This document shows, piece after piece, positions 16,709 through 24,949 of a stretch of 64,000 bases of DNA. The stretch is taken from contig NZ_CP083691.1 in NCBI RefSeq assembly GCF_020097155.1, forward strand, positions 868,001-932,000. Reading direction: 5' to 3'. This DNA comes from Micrococcus porci. GTDB lineage: Bacteria; Actinomycetota; Actinomycetes; Actinomycetales; Micrococcaceae. Position 1 is the first letter of the stretch. Every line of letters begins with the position of its first letter. The notes beneath the pieces were generated by a model. It did no database searches. It saw nothing but the letters and a program-made list of their open reading frames with translations, and had not been told where the DNA came from. The position numbers and the translations under genes were made by a program.

Positions 16709-18755
16709 GAAGCACGTGCCTGAGGCGCTGACGATCGAGGAGGTCTTCACCGCCGCCCGGCACTACCGGGTGCCGGTCTACCAGCGGGCCTACGCCTGGA
16801 CGCAGGTCGAGATCTCGACACTGCTCACGGACGTGCGCCGCGCTCGCCTCGGCTCGGAAAAGCCGGATACGCAGGGAGCCTTGTCCGACTACTACCTCGG
16901 CTCGCTGGTGGTGAACCGAGCCACGACTCCCGAGGACGTGCCGATCGACGAGGTGGTCGACGGGCAGCAGCGCCTGACCACACTGACGGTGCTGGCGGCC
17001 GTCGCGGAGCATGTCATCCGAGCCGGTGTCCTCGACCCCCGGGCGTTGGCCGTCCTGGATTACGAAGGGCGCCCCGAGGCCGGGGAGGACCTCGCGACCC
17101 TCCGCCATCGGGGCGCCCCCGCCGGGACGTCGTTCCAGGTGGACGCCATCGGGGTGGCCGTCGAGACCATCGCTGCGGCCTGCCGGCGGGCCATGGACCG
17201 GCAAACCCCGGCAGACGATCAGGAGGTGATGTTCGACGGCGACGACCTCGCGTACCTCTGGAAGCATGTCCGGTTGCTGCGCACCGAACTTCCGAAGGGC
17301 ACGGACCTCAACCACTATTTCGAGGTGATGAACACCCGCGGTGAGCAGCTCGCCAAGCACGAGATCCTGAAGGCCACATTGATGCGGCCTCTCCAGGACG
17401 CCACGGACCGGAAGGTGTTCGCGCACGTCTGGGACGCCTGCGCCGTTCTGGACCGCCACATCCAGCTCCAGTTCTCGACGGAGCGGCCGAAGGATGGCGG
17501 TGAGGCGGCAAGAGACGCCGTCTTCGGAGCGTCCTGGTCGGCCCTCCTCACACGGGATTTCGCGTCGCTGCGGGCAGCTCTCGCGCCGAGCCTGACCGCG
17601 ACGGTGTCGGGCGCCCGCACCATCATTGGGGCTCTGCGGGCCGCCGGGCAGACCGCCGTGGAGTCCGGGTCCTCGTCCGACCAGCGCCAGGACGACGCCG
17701 ATACCGGCGCCTACGGGACCATCGTCGACTTCCCGAACTTGCTGCTGCATGTGCTGCGCGTGATGCAGGAGAAGGGTGAGGGGGCCGAGCCCGGCCTGCC
17801 GCGGTGGGGCCAGGACTCAACGGGGGCCGTGCGGCTCGAGGACGGCTCCCTGCTGGAGCAGTTCGCCCAGCACGGCCAAGACGACGCGGCCTGGTCTCAG
17901 CGCTTCCTCGTGGCGCTGCTCCGCATGCGCCTTCTGCTGGACACCTATGTGATCAGGACTCTGGCGACGACGGGAACACAGGCGGACGAGGAGAACTGGG
18001 TGCTCAGCCGAGCTCAGAAGCTCGAGACGGAGTCCGGCGAGCGCTCTCCGCGCCGACGGCTGGGTGTGAAGAACACCTTCCAGGATCCGCAGGTCCAGGA
18101 CGCCGTCCGGAACCTTCAGGCCATGTTCCAGGTCACCGACACGCGCCGCACGTCCAAGTACTTCCTGTACCGCATCCTGCGATGGCTGCATGCGCAGCCG
18201 GTGGACAGTGTGGACGGCGTGGCGTTCCAGCACATGCTGGAAAATCTGGCGCGGGAGCGCCTCCGCGCCTACGAGGCGGACAAGACCTGGGATGCCGGCG
18301 TCAACGTCCCCAACTTCGTCTTCAACGCCCTGGACTACATCCTCTGGGACGCAGGCCGGACATCGCCCATGGAACGGGAACATCTGCGGGAGCCCCTCAG
18401 CGATGTCGAACAGGAGGTGCTCCGCCGGCGCGCCGACGCCTTCCGGTTCCGGTACCGAACCTCGGTGGAGCACTTCTACCCCGTGGTTCCGGGTGAGGAA
18501 CAGGAGGTCTTGACCGCGGAGGACGTCAACCGTTTCGGGAACCTATGCATCATGGGCCGACGCGAGAACTCCCAGCGGAACAATCTGATGCCCGTCTCGA
18601 AGGTGAAGCAGTATTCTTCGGACGAGCAGAGCCTCAAGTTCCAGCTCATGGCCGGCATCCTTCACGCCGAGGGCGACTGGGACGTCCCCCAGATCAAGGA
18701 GCACGGGAACAGAATGCGGCGGGTGATCCAAGAGTGGCAGGGCAAGCGGCCCTGA
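16698..18755 (+). CDS. DUF262-DUF1524 (GmrSD-type) type IV restriction protein
   Basis: 685 residues. N-terminal DUF262 has VPVYQRAYAW at 25-34, DGQQR at 88-92 and HYFEVMNTRGEQLAKHEILK. A long helical middle leads to a C-terminal DUF1524 HNH-like nuclease: SVEHFYPV with His592, then NRFGNLCIMGRRENSQRNN. This is the architecture of GmrSD and SspE, which cut or nick foreign DNA carrying unusual modifications (glucosylated hydroxymethylcytosine) or DNA lacking phosphorothioation. Which trigger this one uses is unknown. It overlaps the stand-alone DUF262 gene by 11 bases, indicating joint translation. Confidence 0.85.
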   Translation: MQTEKHVPEALTIEEVFTAARHYRVPVYQRAYAWTQVEISTLLTDVRRARLGSEKPDTQGALSDYYLGSLVVNRATTPEDVPIDEVVDGQQRLTTLTVLAAVAEHVIRAGVLDPRALAVLDYEGRPEAGEDLATLRHRGAPAGTSFQVDAIGVAVETIAAACRRAMDRQTPADDQEVMFDGDDLAYLWKHVRLLRTELPKGTDLNHYFEVMNTRGEQLAKHEILKATLMRPLQDATDRKVFAHVWDACAVLDRHIQLQFSTERPKDGGEAARDAVFGASWSALLTRDFASLRAALAPSLTATVSGARTIIGALRAAGQTAVESGSSSDQRQDDADTGAYGTIVDFPNLLLHVLRVMQEKGEGAEPGLPRWGQDSTGAVRLEDGSLLEQFAQHGQDDAAWSQRFLVALLRMRLLLDTYVIRTLATTGTQADEENWVLSRAQKLETESGERSPRRRLGVKNTFQDPQVQDAVRNLQAMFQVTDTRRTSKYFLYRILRWLHAQPVDSVDGVAFQHMLENLARERLRAYEADKTWDAGVNVPNFVFNALDYILWDAGRTSPMEREHLREPLSDVEQEVLRRRADAFRFRYRTSVEHFYPVVPGEEQEVLTAEDVNRFGNLCIMGRRENSQRNNLMPVSKVKQYSSDEQSLKFQLMAGILHAEGDWDVPQIKEHGNRMRRVIQEWQGKRP

Positions 18756-18800
18756 CACCTCGGGACGATCTGGCCTCAGGGCCCCCGTTAGGCTCGTCCC

Positions 18801-21341
18801 ATGGTCGCCGCGCGTGAAGTCACCCTTCAGGAACTCCTCGGGGGCTCCTACCAGTACACGGTCCCGCTCTATCAGCGGACGTACTCCTGGGGCCGCCCGC
18901 AGTGGCAGCGACTGTGGGAGGACGTCGTGGATGTCGCCGACCACCGGCGGGACAACCCTTCGGCGACTCACTTCATCGGCTCCCTCGTTCTCGCCGGCTT
19001 CCGGGACAACGGGCCCGGTGGCGTCCAGCGGTGGCTCGTGGTGGACGGGCAGCAGCGGCTGACGACGCTGACGCTCCTCCTCGCCGCTGTCCGCGACCAC
19101 CGGGCTGAGCACGAAGGCCCCATGCACGCCGATCGGGTCAACGAGAAGTACCTGGTCAACAAGTGGGAAGACGGCGATCTCCGCTACAAGGTCCTGCCCA
19201 CCCAGGCCGACCGCGCCGCCTACCGCGGGCGGATCGAGCACGCCCCGGACGCTGCCGAAGGCTCCAGGATCAGCGAAGCCCACCAGTTCTTCCTGACGAA
19301 GCTGCTCGGGTTGAGTCAACCGTCTGCCGCCGGTGAAGAGGAGCCGCTGACCTTGGCGGAGGTCGAGTCCGCCGTCGTCGCCGGCCTGTCGATCGTGTCC
19401 GTGACCACCGGGGAGAACGACAACGCCCACCGCATCTTCGAGTCGCTGAACAACACCGGCCTCAAGCTCACCCAGGGCGACCTGCTCAGGAACTACCTGT
19501 TCATGCAGCTGCCCACACGGGCGGATGAGGTCTACACCACCCTGTGGCTCCCGTTGCAGAACCTGCTCTCCAATGAGGAACTGGAGACCCTGTTCTGGCT
19601 CGACCTGGTGCAACAGGATCCCAAGGTCCGCCAGACCGAGATCTACGCGGGGCAGCAGCGTCGCATGCGTGACCTGCAGGACGAGTCGCAGGTCAGGGCG
19701 GAAGTCGGAAGGTTCCTGGCGTTGGGGCGTCTCTACGACGTCATGCTCCGCCCGGAGAAGGAGAAGGACGCCGCAGTGCGCTTCCGCTTGGCACGCCTGC
19801 GCGCCTGGCGCACGACGACGACGTTCCCGATCACACTGCACCTGATGGAGCGCCGGTCCTTGGGGGACATCGATTCGGACGAACTGGCCCGTGCGTTCCT
19901 CTACCTCGAGTCGTACCTGGTCCGACGCCTCGTCTTCGGCCGCTACTCCGACGGTCTCAACACCACCTTGCTCGCGGCCACGGCCGACGTTCAGGGCCAG
20001 GACGATCCGGCGGATGCCCTGCAGCGCTTCCTCTCCACCGGACGGAAGCACTTCGCCTCCGACGATCAGATCCGCCAGGCCGTGATGACGGCACCCTTCT
20101 ACACGACGGGCCGGGCGGCCCACCGGAAGCTGATCCTCCGGTGGATCGAGGAGTCGTACGGCAGCAAGGAGCCGGTGGACCTCGACAGCGCGACCATCGA
20201 GCACGTCATGCCGCAGACCCTCACGGAGGAGTGGGAGCGCGCTCTGGCCGGCCAGCTCGAGGCGCACCAGGACCTTCGAGAAGTGCACACCGAGCTCCTG
20301 CACACCTTGGGCAACCTCACCCTCACCGGGTACAACAGCGAGCTGAGCAACGGGCCCTTCGCGGTCAAGCGTGCGGAGCTGGCCAAGAGCGGCATCCGCA
20401 TGAACCAGGAGATCTCCGCTGAGCCGGTATGGGGTCCCGCGCAGATCCGTGCGCGCGCCGAGCGGCTGGCGGACCGGATCGTCGACATCTGGCCGGGGCC
20501 CTCGGCAGAGGCCGCCTCCGGGGTCGCTCACACGGCCTGGCAGACGCTGACGGATGCCGTCGAGGCCATTCCCGCCGGGTCCTGGACCTCCTACGGCGAA
20601 CTCGCACGGCTGATCGGAAGCCATCCGGTCCCCGTGGGGACCTACCTCGCACGGACGGCCCTGCCGCACGCTCATCGTGTGCTCCAGGCGGGAGGCACCG
20701 TCTCTCCGTCCTTCCGGTGGACCGACGTCCACCGCACGGACGATCCGCACGACGTCCTCGCGGCCGAAGGCGTGCGCTTCTCCGAGGACGGACGTGCCGA
20801 CGGCGGCCAGCGGCTGGTGGCGGAGCAGCTCGCCGAGCTCATCGACGTCGACGTCGACCTGATCGATCCGCGGTCGCTCGCCGCCCCGGGCAACGACCCT
20901 GCGCTGCGGGACCGCTGGGTCGACCGACTGCACGACCACAACGATCCCGAATCGGCCCGCGCACTGATCGAGGTCCAACGAGGCTGGGTCGAGCGCGGTG
21001 GCCGGGCGGAATTCGCGGACAATGCCGCCGGCGGTTGTTTCCTGGTCGTCCCGCGCACGTCAGCACGCGCCATCTGGCCGGTGATCCTGTACCCGACGTA
21101 CGGCGTCGAGGTCGTCTTCTATCACCTGGCGAAGTGGCCTCCCTTCACGGACGAGGCGCTTCTCGACGACTTCCGGGGACGTCTGAATCTCATCCCCGGG
21201 CTGGAATTCGGCCCTGAGGCTCTCCGCCGGCGCCCGAGCATCAGGCCGCAGACCCTTCAGCCGGCCGCGGCGCAGGAGGCGTTCCTCGATGCGCTGGAGT
21301 GGTTCCTGCACACCGTCCAGGAGGACGACAGAAGTGCCTGA
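18801..21341 (+). CDS. DUF262-DUF1524 protein fused to an alkyltransferase-like domain
   Basis: 846 residues. DUF262: VPLYQRTYSW at 21-30, DGQQR at 82-86, and HRIFESLNNTGLKLTQGDLL. DUF1524: IEHVMPQ with His468, then HTLGNLTLTGYN and the downstream Asn. Residues about 579-660 look like an alkyltransferase-like (ATL/MGMT) DNA-binding domain: AIPAGSWTSYGELARLIG, then HAHRVLQAGGTVSP, with Ala where MGMT has the acceptor Cys (PCHRV). ATL proteins bind O6-alkylguanine without repairing it. A further ~180-residue C-terminal domain is unrecognised. The gene follows the previous one after 45 bases, so it may have partly independent expression. It is probably a modification-sensing type IV nuclease. 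Confidence 0.82.
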   Translation: MVAAREVTLQELLGGSYQYTVPLYQRTYSWGRPQWQRLWEDVVDVADHRRDNPSATHFIGSLVLAGFRDNGPGGVQRWLVVDGQQRLTTLTLLLAAVRDHRAEHEGPMHADRVNEKYLVNKWEDGDLRYKVLPTQADRAAYRGRIEHAPDAAEGSRISEAHQFFLTKLLGLSQPSAAGEEEPLTLAEVESAVVAGLSIVSVTTGENDNAHRIFESLNNTGLKLTQGDLLRNYLFMQLPTRADEVYTTLWLPLQNLLSNEELETLFWLDLVQQDPKVRQTEIYAGQQRRMRDLQDESQVRAEVGRFLALGRLYDVMLRPEKEKDAAVRFRLARLRAWRTTTTFPITLHLMERRSLGDIDSDELARAFLYLESYLVRRLVFGRYSDGLNTTLLAATADVQGQDDPADALQRFLSTGRKHFASDDQIRQAVMTAPFYTTGRAAHRKLILRWIEESYGSKEPVDLDSATIEHVMPQTLTEEWERALAGQLEAHQDLREVHTELLHTLGNLTLTGYNSELSNGPFAVKRAELAKSGIRMNQEISAEPVWGPAQIRARAERLADRIVDIWPGPSAEAASGVAHTAWQTLTDAVEAIPAGSWTSYGELARLIGSHPVPVGTYLARTALPHAHRVLQAGGTVSPSFRWTDVHRTDDPHDVLAAEGVRFSEDGRADGGQRLVAEQLAELIDVDVDLIDPRSLAAPGNDPALRDRWVDRLHDHNDPESARALIEVQRGWVERGGRAEFADNAAGGCFLVVPRTSARAIWPVILYPTYGVEVVFYHLAKWPPFTDEALLDDFRGRLNLIPGLEFGPEALRRRPSIRPQTLQPAAAQEAFLDALEWFLHTVQEDDRSA

Positions 21342-21418
21342 CAGCCCTGCCAGGGGCAGGTCCTGGCGAGGCGCTGACCCCCCCCCACCCCCTCCACCCC
21401 ACCCAGTACGCTCGCCCC

Positions 21419-21628
21419 ATGAAGATCGGTCTCCGCAAGCCCAGCCTGAAGAAGTCCATCAAGGCCCGCACCACGGGCCGCGCCAAGCGTGCGATCAAGC
21501 GCAAGGTCATCCCCGGCTACGGCCGCAAGGGGATGGGCTGGCTGCGCGATCCGAAGCGCGCCGCCTACAACGCCGTCTACCGGCGCACCACGGTCGGCCT
21601 GGGTGACGTTCTGAAGATGTTCAAGTGA
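21419..21628 (+). CDS. Small basic protein of unknown function
   Basis: 69 residues, about a third Lys/Arg. The N-terminal part KIGLRKPSLKKSIKARTTGR is followed by YGRKGMGWLRDPKRAAYNAV. It resembles short, highly basic proteins found in many Gram-positive genomes and some phages, whose function I do not know; RNA or DNA binding is plausible from charge alone. The last 30 residues recur almost unchanged at 22583-22669, beyond the enoyl-CoA hydratase gene. The upstream stretch 21375-21418 is C-rich with no clear promoter. Confidence 0.6.
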   Translation: MKIGLRKPSLKKSIKARTTGRAKRAIKRKVIPGYGRKGMGWLRDPKRAAYNAVYRRTTVGLGDVLKMFK

Positions 21629-21718
21629 CCTCCACGCCCTCGCGCACCTGACCGGGGTCGGCCCGGTGGAGGCGCGCCGGCGGCCTGGCCACTCACGGCC
21701 TGGGCCGCGGCCCGCCCC

Positions 21719-22519
21719 TCACCGGCCCGCGAACGCCTCCACCCGCCGCACGGCCTCCGGGTGCTCGGACGCCGCCGCGATCGACGCCGCCTCCTGCCGC
21801 ACGTGCGCGCGCAGCGCCTCGGCGTCGGCCCCGCGCGCCAGCGCCTTGGTCGGCCCATAGGTGTGCGTCGGACCGGCCACCAGCTCGTCCTCGAGCTCCG
21901 TCAGGCGGGCCGCGAACGCGTCGCCGGCCACCGCCTCGGTCGCCAGGCCCCACGCGACGGCCTCGGCCCCGTTCAGGCGCCGCCCGCCGAGCAGCAGCTG
22001 CGTCGCGCGCACCGGCCCGAGCACCCGCGGCAGCCAGTAGGACACGCCCGTGTCCGGTGTCATCCCGAGCGCGGAGAACGCCGTCACCAGCTGCGCGTCC
22101 TCGCGCACCAGCACGACGTCGCCGCCCAGCATGAGCCCGAGCCCCGCCCCGGCGGCCGTCCCGTTGACGCCGGTCAGCACCAGCAGGCGAGAGCCTGTGA
22201 GCGCCACCGCGGCCTCGCCCGCCGCCTCGCCGAGCTCCTGGATCATCGCGCGCCGCTCCGGCCCGGCAGGCGCGGCGGCCATGGCCTGGACGTCCCCGCC
22301 GCCGCAGAAGATCCGTCCGGCGCCGGTCAGCGTGAGCACGTGCACGGACTCGTCCGCCTCGGCCGCGGCGATCGCCGCGAGCACCTCGCGCGCCATCGTC
22401 AGTCCGAGCGCGTTGCCCTTCGCGGGCCGGTTCAGCGTCAGCCGCACGACGCCGGGCCGCGTCTCGACGAGGACGGCGGGGGCGTCGTCGGAGGAAGAAG
22501 GGGTGGGTGCGGTGGTCAT
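21719..22519 (-). CDS. Enoyl-CoA hydratase/isomerase family protein
   Basis: 266 residues, the normal crotonase length. Fold markers are NRPAKGNALGLTM, GAGRIFCGGGDVQAM (first oxyanion-hole loop), and VNGTAAGAGLGLMLGGDVVL (second oxyanion loop). The closest look is the PaaG/PaaB-like hydratase-isomerase branch. It probably hydrates or isomerises 2-enoyl-CoA in fatty- or aromatic-acid breakdown, which fits the acyl-CoA dehydrogenase, CoA ligase and thiolase genes at 23750-27719 on the same strand, though a MarR gene intervenes. ATG 22519 is the only good start. It sits between a small basic gene and that gene's truncated copy. Confidence 0.88.
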   Translation of the reverse strand: MTTAPTPSSSDDAPAVLVETRPGVVRLTLNRPAKGNALGLTMAREVLAAIAAAEADESVHVLTLTGAGRIFCGGGDVQAMAAAPAGPERRAMIQELGEAAGEAAVALTGSRLLVLTGVNGTAAGAGLGLMLGGDVVLVREDAQLVTAFSALGMTPDTGVSYWLPRVLGPVRATQLLLGGRRLNGAEAVAWGLATEAVAGDAFAARLTELEDELVAGPTHTYGPTKALARGADAEALRAHVRQEAASIAAASEHPEAVRRVEAFAGR

Positions 22520-22582
22520 GTCAGCTCCTGGGGTTGGCGGGTGCGGTGCACGGGTGCCGGCCGCGAGGACGGCCGGCCGGGC

Positions 22583-22669
22583 ATGGGGTGGGTGCGCGAT
22601 CCGAAGCGCGCCGCCTACAACGCGGTCTACAAGCGCACCACGTTCAGCGTCTGGGACCTGTTCCGCTGA
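22583..22669 (+). pseudogene. Truncated copy of the small basic protein gene
   Basis: Encodes MGWVRDPKRAAYNAVYKRTT and a divergent tail SVWDLFR. This matches residues 40-60 of the 69-residue protein at 21419, including a 31-base identical stretch (21543-21573 and 22593-22623). The first ~39 residues are missing. It could be translated as a 28-residue peptide but lacks a ribosome binding site. It looks like a remnant of a tandem duplication now split by the hydratase gene. Confidence 0.6.
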
Positions 22670-22678
22670 GTCTGTTCC

Positions 22679-23221
22679 TCACGCGGGCTGGTCCGCCTCG
22701 TCCTCGTCATGCTCCTCCACGCTGCGGATCAGGGCCCGCAGGAACGCGGCCGCGCCGGCGAGCTCGGCCGGGGTGAGGCCCTCCACCGCGGCGAGCATAC
22801 TGCGGTGCATGGCGCCCAGGGTGGCGCGGACCTCGTGGTCCGTCTTGGCCGTCGGCTCCACCACCACGGATCGGCGGTCCTGTGGGTGGGGCGCCCGTCG
22901 GGCGTAGCCGTCTCGGACCAGTCGGTCCACCAGGGCGCTGGCGGAGGCCGGGGTGATCTCCAGGGCGCTGGCCAGATCCCGCTGACGGACCTTGTGGCCG
23001 CGTCGGTCGGCCTGCAGCAGGTAACGCAGGGCTGACAGGTGGGTCTCTCCCATCCCCATGCTGTCCCGGGTGCGGGCGCGCATGCGCCGTTCGGCCTCCC
23101 GGTAGCGTCGCAGCAGGTTGAGCACGTCCACAGGTTCGATCTCGCGGGCGCCGCGGGTGTACCAGTAGCCCGACGTCGGTTCGCCATCCGTGCTGGTCAG
23201 CGTGGTGTGCTCCTCACCCAT
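22679..23221 (-). CDS. MarR-family transcriptional regulator
   Basis: 180 residues. A winged helix-turn-helix is evident: THLSALRYLLQ, VRQRDLASALEITPASASAL with DRLVRDGYARR, and the wing HPQDRRSVVVEPT. MarR dimers repress genes and often respond to small aromatic or acyl ligands. I chose ATG 23221, which has AGGGAGG 11 bases upstream; a GTG at 23245 would add eight residues. A phased set of inverted half-sites (23263-23287) upstream of it and of the divergent gene at 23354 suggests it controls both. A link to the downstream acyl-CoA genes is possible but unproven. Confidence 0.88.
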   Translation of the reverse strand: MGEEHTTLTSTDGEPTSGYWYTRGAREIEPVDVLNLLRRYREAERRMRARTRDSMGMGETHLSALRYLLQADRRGHKVRQRDLASALEITPASASALVDRLVRDGYARRAPHPQDRRSVVVEPTAKTDHEVRATLGAMHRSMLAAVEGLTPAELAGAAAFLRALIRSVEEHDEDEADQPA

Positions 23222-23262
23222 GCGCTCTTGAACCTCCCTGTTCACGTCACCCCGAAAATTTG

Positions 23263-23287
23263 GTTAGTGTTCCTAACGCATAGTTAG
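23263..23287. promoter_or_regulatory. MarR operator candidate: three phased half-sites
   Basis: GTTAG at 23263-23267, CTAAC at 23273-23277 and GTTAG at 23283-23287 start exactly 10 bases apart, giving two overlapping inverted repeats on one DNA face. The surrounding 23255-23297 is the most AT-rich stretch nearby and lies between the divergent marR and 23354 genes, where both promoters must be. Confidence 0.6.
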
Positions 23288-23353
23288 AATAACATTTTCC
23301 AGGTCACAGCGATCTCTGTGAGGGGGCGCCCGGGCCGCGGCGAGAGGAATGTC

Positions 23354-23740
23354 ATGACAGCAACGCTGGAGGCCCCCCAGGCGATGGGGCGGACCCTGTC
23401 CGCCGCCCCGCCCGTCCTCGAGTCCCCGGCGCCGCAGCCCGCCGCCTTCCGTCAGCGCTGCGCCCTCCTGGCCATGAGTGCCGCGCGGGCCGTCACCGTG
23501 TTCCCCGAGGTCGCTGAGGCCAGGTTCGCCATCACCGGCACCCCCTCCGCCCCCGCGCTGGAGGTGGACTGCATCCTGCGGGACGGAGAGGACACCGCGG
23601 CGGTCATCGAGACCATCACGGTGCACCTCGTCGAGGACCTCGAGGAGCTGCTCGGCGCACGGTTCCACGAACGTCGGCTGGAGCTGGTCGTGGACCGCAG
23701 CCTGCCCCGGGTGGGCGTGGGGGTCGTCTCCGCGCCCTGA
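23354..23740 (+). CDS. Hypothetical protein divergent from MarR
   Basis: 128 residues. GAGAGGAA six bases before ATG 23354 fixes the start. After a Pro/Ala-rich leader, residues about 35-128 form an alpha/beta pattern (ARAVTVFPEVAEARFAITG; LEVDCILRD; TVHLVEDLEELLG; RLELVVDR). The strand-helix-strand layout is reminiscent of Asp23/Gls24-type stress proteins, but similarity is too weak to name it. No signal peptide or membrane segment. It is probably regulated by the adjacent MarR through the shared operator region. Confidence 0.6.
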   Translation: MTATLEAPQAMGRTLSAAPPVLESPAPQPAAFRQRCALLAMSAARAVTVFPEVAEARFAITGTPSAPALEVDCILRDGEDTAAVIETITVHLVEDLEELLGARFHERRLELVVDRSLPRVGVGVVSAP

Positions 23741-23749
23741 GGGAGGCGC

Positions 23750-24949
23750 TCACGCGAACGCGCTCATCCCGGTCAGGTCCCGGCCGAGGATCAACGCCTG
23801 CACGGACTCGGTGCCCTCGTAGGTGTGCAGCGCCTCGACGTCGGCGAAGTGCCGCATCACCCGGTGCTCAAGCAGGATGCCGTTGCCGCCGAGCATGTCC
23901 CGGGCGATCTGTGCCACCCGCCGCGCACCCCGCGTGCAGGCGTACTTCAGCAGGGAGGCCTGCTCGTCACGCAGCCGCCCGGCCGCCTGCAGGCGGGCCA
24001 CGACCACGCAGCGGGTCTGCATCGCGGTCACCTCGTCCAGCATCTGCGCGAGCCGTTCCTGCACCATCTGGTGCGCTCCCAGCGGCTTGCCGAACTGCTC
24101 GCGCTGCCGGGCGTAGGCCAGCGCGGCCTCGAACATGGCGGTCGCGTGGCCCAGCGCGGACCAGCCCACGTTCACGCGGGTGGCCACCAGCACGCGCGCG
24201 GCGTCCTTGAACGTCGCCACGCCCGGCAGCCGCGCGTCGTCGCCGACCCGCACGTCGGTCAGCGTGATCTCGGCCTGGTGGATCGCCCGCAGCGCCCCCT
24301 TGCCCGTGATCACCTCGGCCTCGTACCCGGGCGTGGACTGCTCCACCACGAACCCCTTGACCTGCCCGTCCTCGGTGTCCCGCGCCCACACGAAAGTGAT
24401 GCCGCCGGCCGCGCCGTTGCCGATCCACTTCTTGGCGCCGTTCAGCACCCAGCCGCCGGCGCCGTCGGGCCGCGCGGACGTCTCGAGGGACACCGAGTCC
24501 GAGCCGTGCAGCGGCTCCGTGAGCGCGAACCCGCCCGGCAGCGTGCCGCGCGCCACCGGCTCGAGGTACCGCTCCTGCTGCTCCGGGCTCGCGCAGTGCA
24601 CCAGGGCGCGCAGCACGAGCCCGCCCTGCACGGCCGCAGCCGCGGCCATCGATCCGTCCGCCCGGGAGATCTCCATCGCCACCAGGCCCGCGGCCAACGG
24701 GGACATCACCGCGTGCCCCGGCACCTCCAGCCCATCGGTGAGCAGGTCCAGCTCACCCGCCCGCGCCACCAGGTCCAGCGGGTACTCCGCCCGGTCCCAG
24801 TGCCCGTCGATCCGCTCGAGCACCTCGCGGCCGTAGGCGCGGGCGCGGTCCCAGTGCGCGCGGTCCTCCTCGGTGGCCTCCCCGAACGCGTCCAGGTAGT
24901 CCACGTCCAGGGGCGTGACGACGTCGTAGGTCGGCTTCTGCCTGCGCAT
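23750..24949 (-). CDS. Acyl-CoA dehydrogenase, glutaryl-CoA-dehydrogenase-like
   Basis: 399 residues, standard length. FAD-dependent alpha,beta-oxidation of an acyl-CoA is indicated by GGFALTEPLHGSDSVSLET (FAD/substrate loop), KKWIGNGAAGGITFVWARD, RQREQFGKPLGAHQMVQERL, ARDMLGGNGILLEH and the C-terminal LHTYEGTESVQALILGRDL, whose Glu is the catalytic base in the glutaryl-CoA branch. Start ATG 24949 overlaps the stop of the upstream CoA ligase (ATGA), so the two are coupled. With the thiolase they make a short acyl-CoA degradation operon; the actual substrate is not evident. Confidence 0.9.
   Translation of the reverse strand: MRRQKPTYDVVTPLDVDYLDAFGEATEEDRAHWDRARAYGREVLERIDGHWDRAEYPLDLVARAGELDLLTDGLEVPGHAVMSPLAAGLVAMEISRADGSMAAAAAVQGGLVLRALVHCASPEQQERYLEPVARGTLPGGFALTEPLHGSDSVSLETSARPDGAGGWVLNGAKKWIGNGAAGGITFVWARDTEDGQVKGFVVEQSTPGYEAEVITGKGALRAIHQAEITLTDVRVGDDARLPGVATFKDAARVLVATRVNVGWSALGHATAMFEAALAYARQREQFGKPLGAHQMVQERLAQMLDEVTAMQTRCVVVARLQAAGRLRDEQASLLKYACTRGARRVAQIARDMLGGNGILLEHRVMRHFADVEALHTYEGTESVQALILGRDLTGMSAFA

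Noticed and set aside
18543..20978. An 811-residue open frame antisense to the DUF262-DUF1524-ATL gene
   Set aside because: Opposite strand carries clear DUF262, DUF1524 and ATL motifs; the antisense translation has no motif and biased composition.
21371..21419. Poly-C tract before the small basic gene as a phase-variation switch
   Set aside because: It lies in a non-coding stretch between genes with no promoter elements that its length would alter; C-rich runs are expected in this genome.
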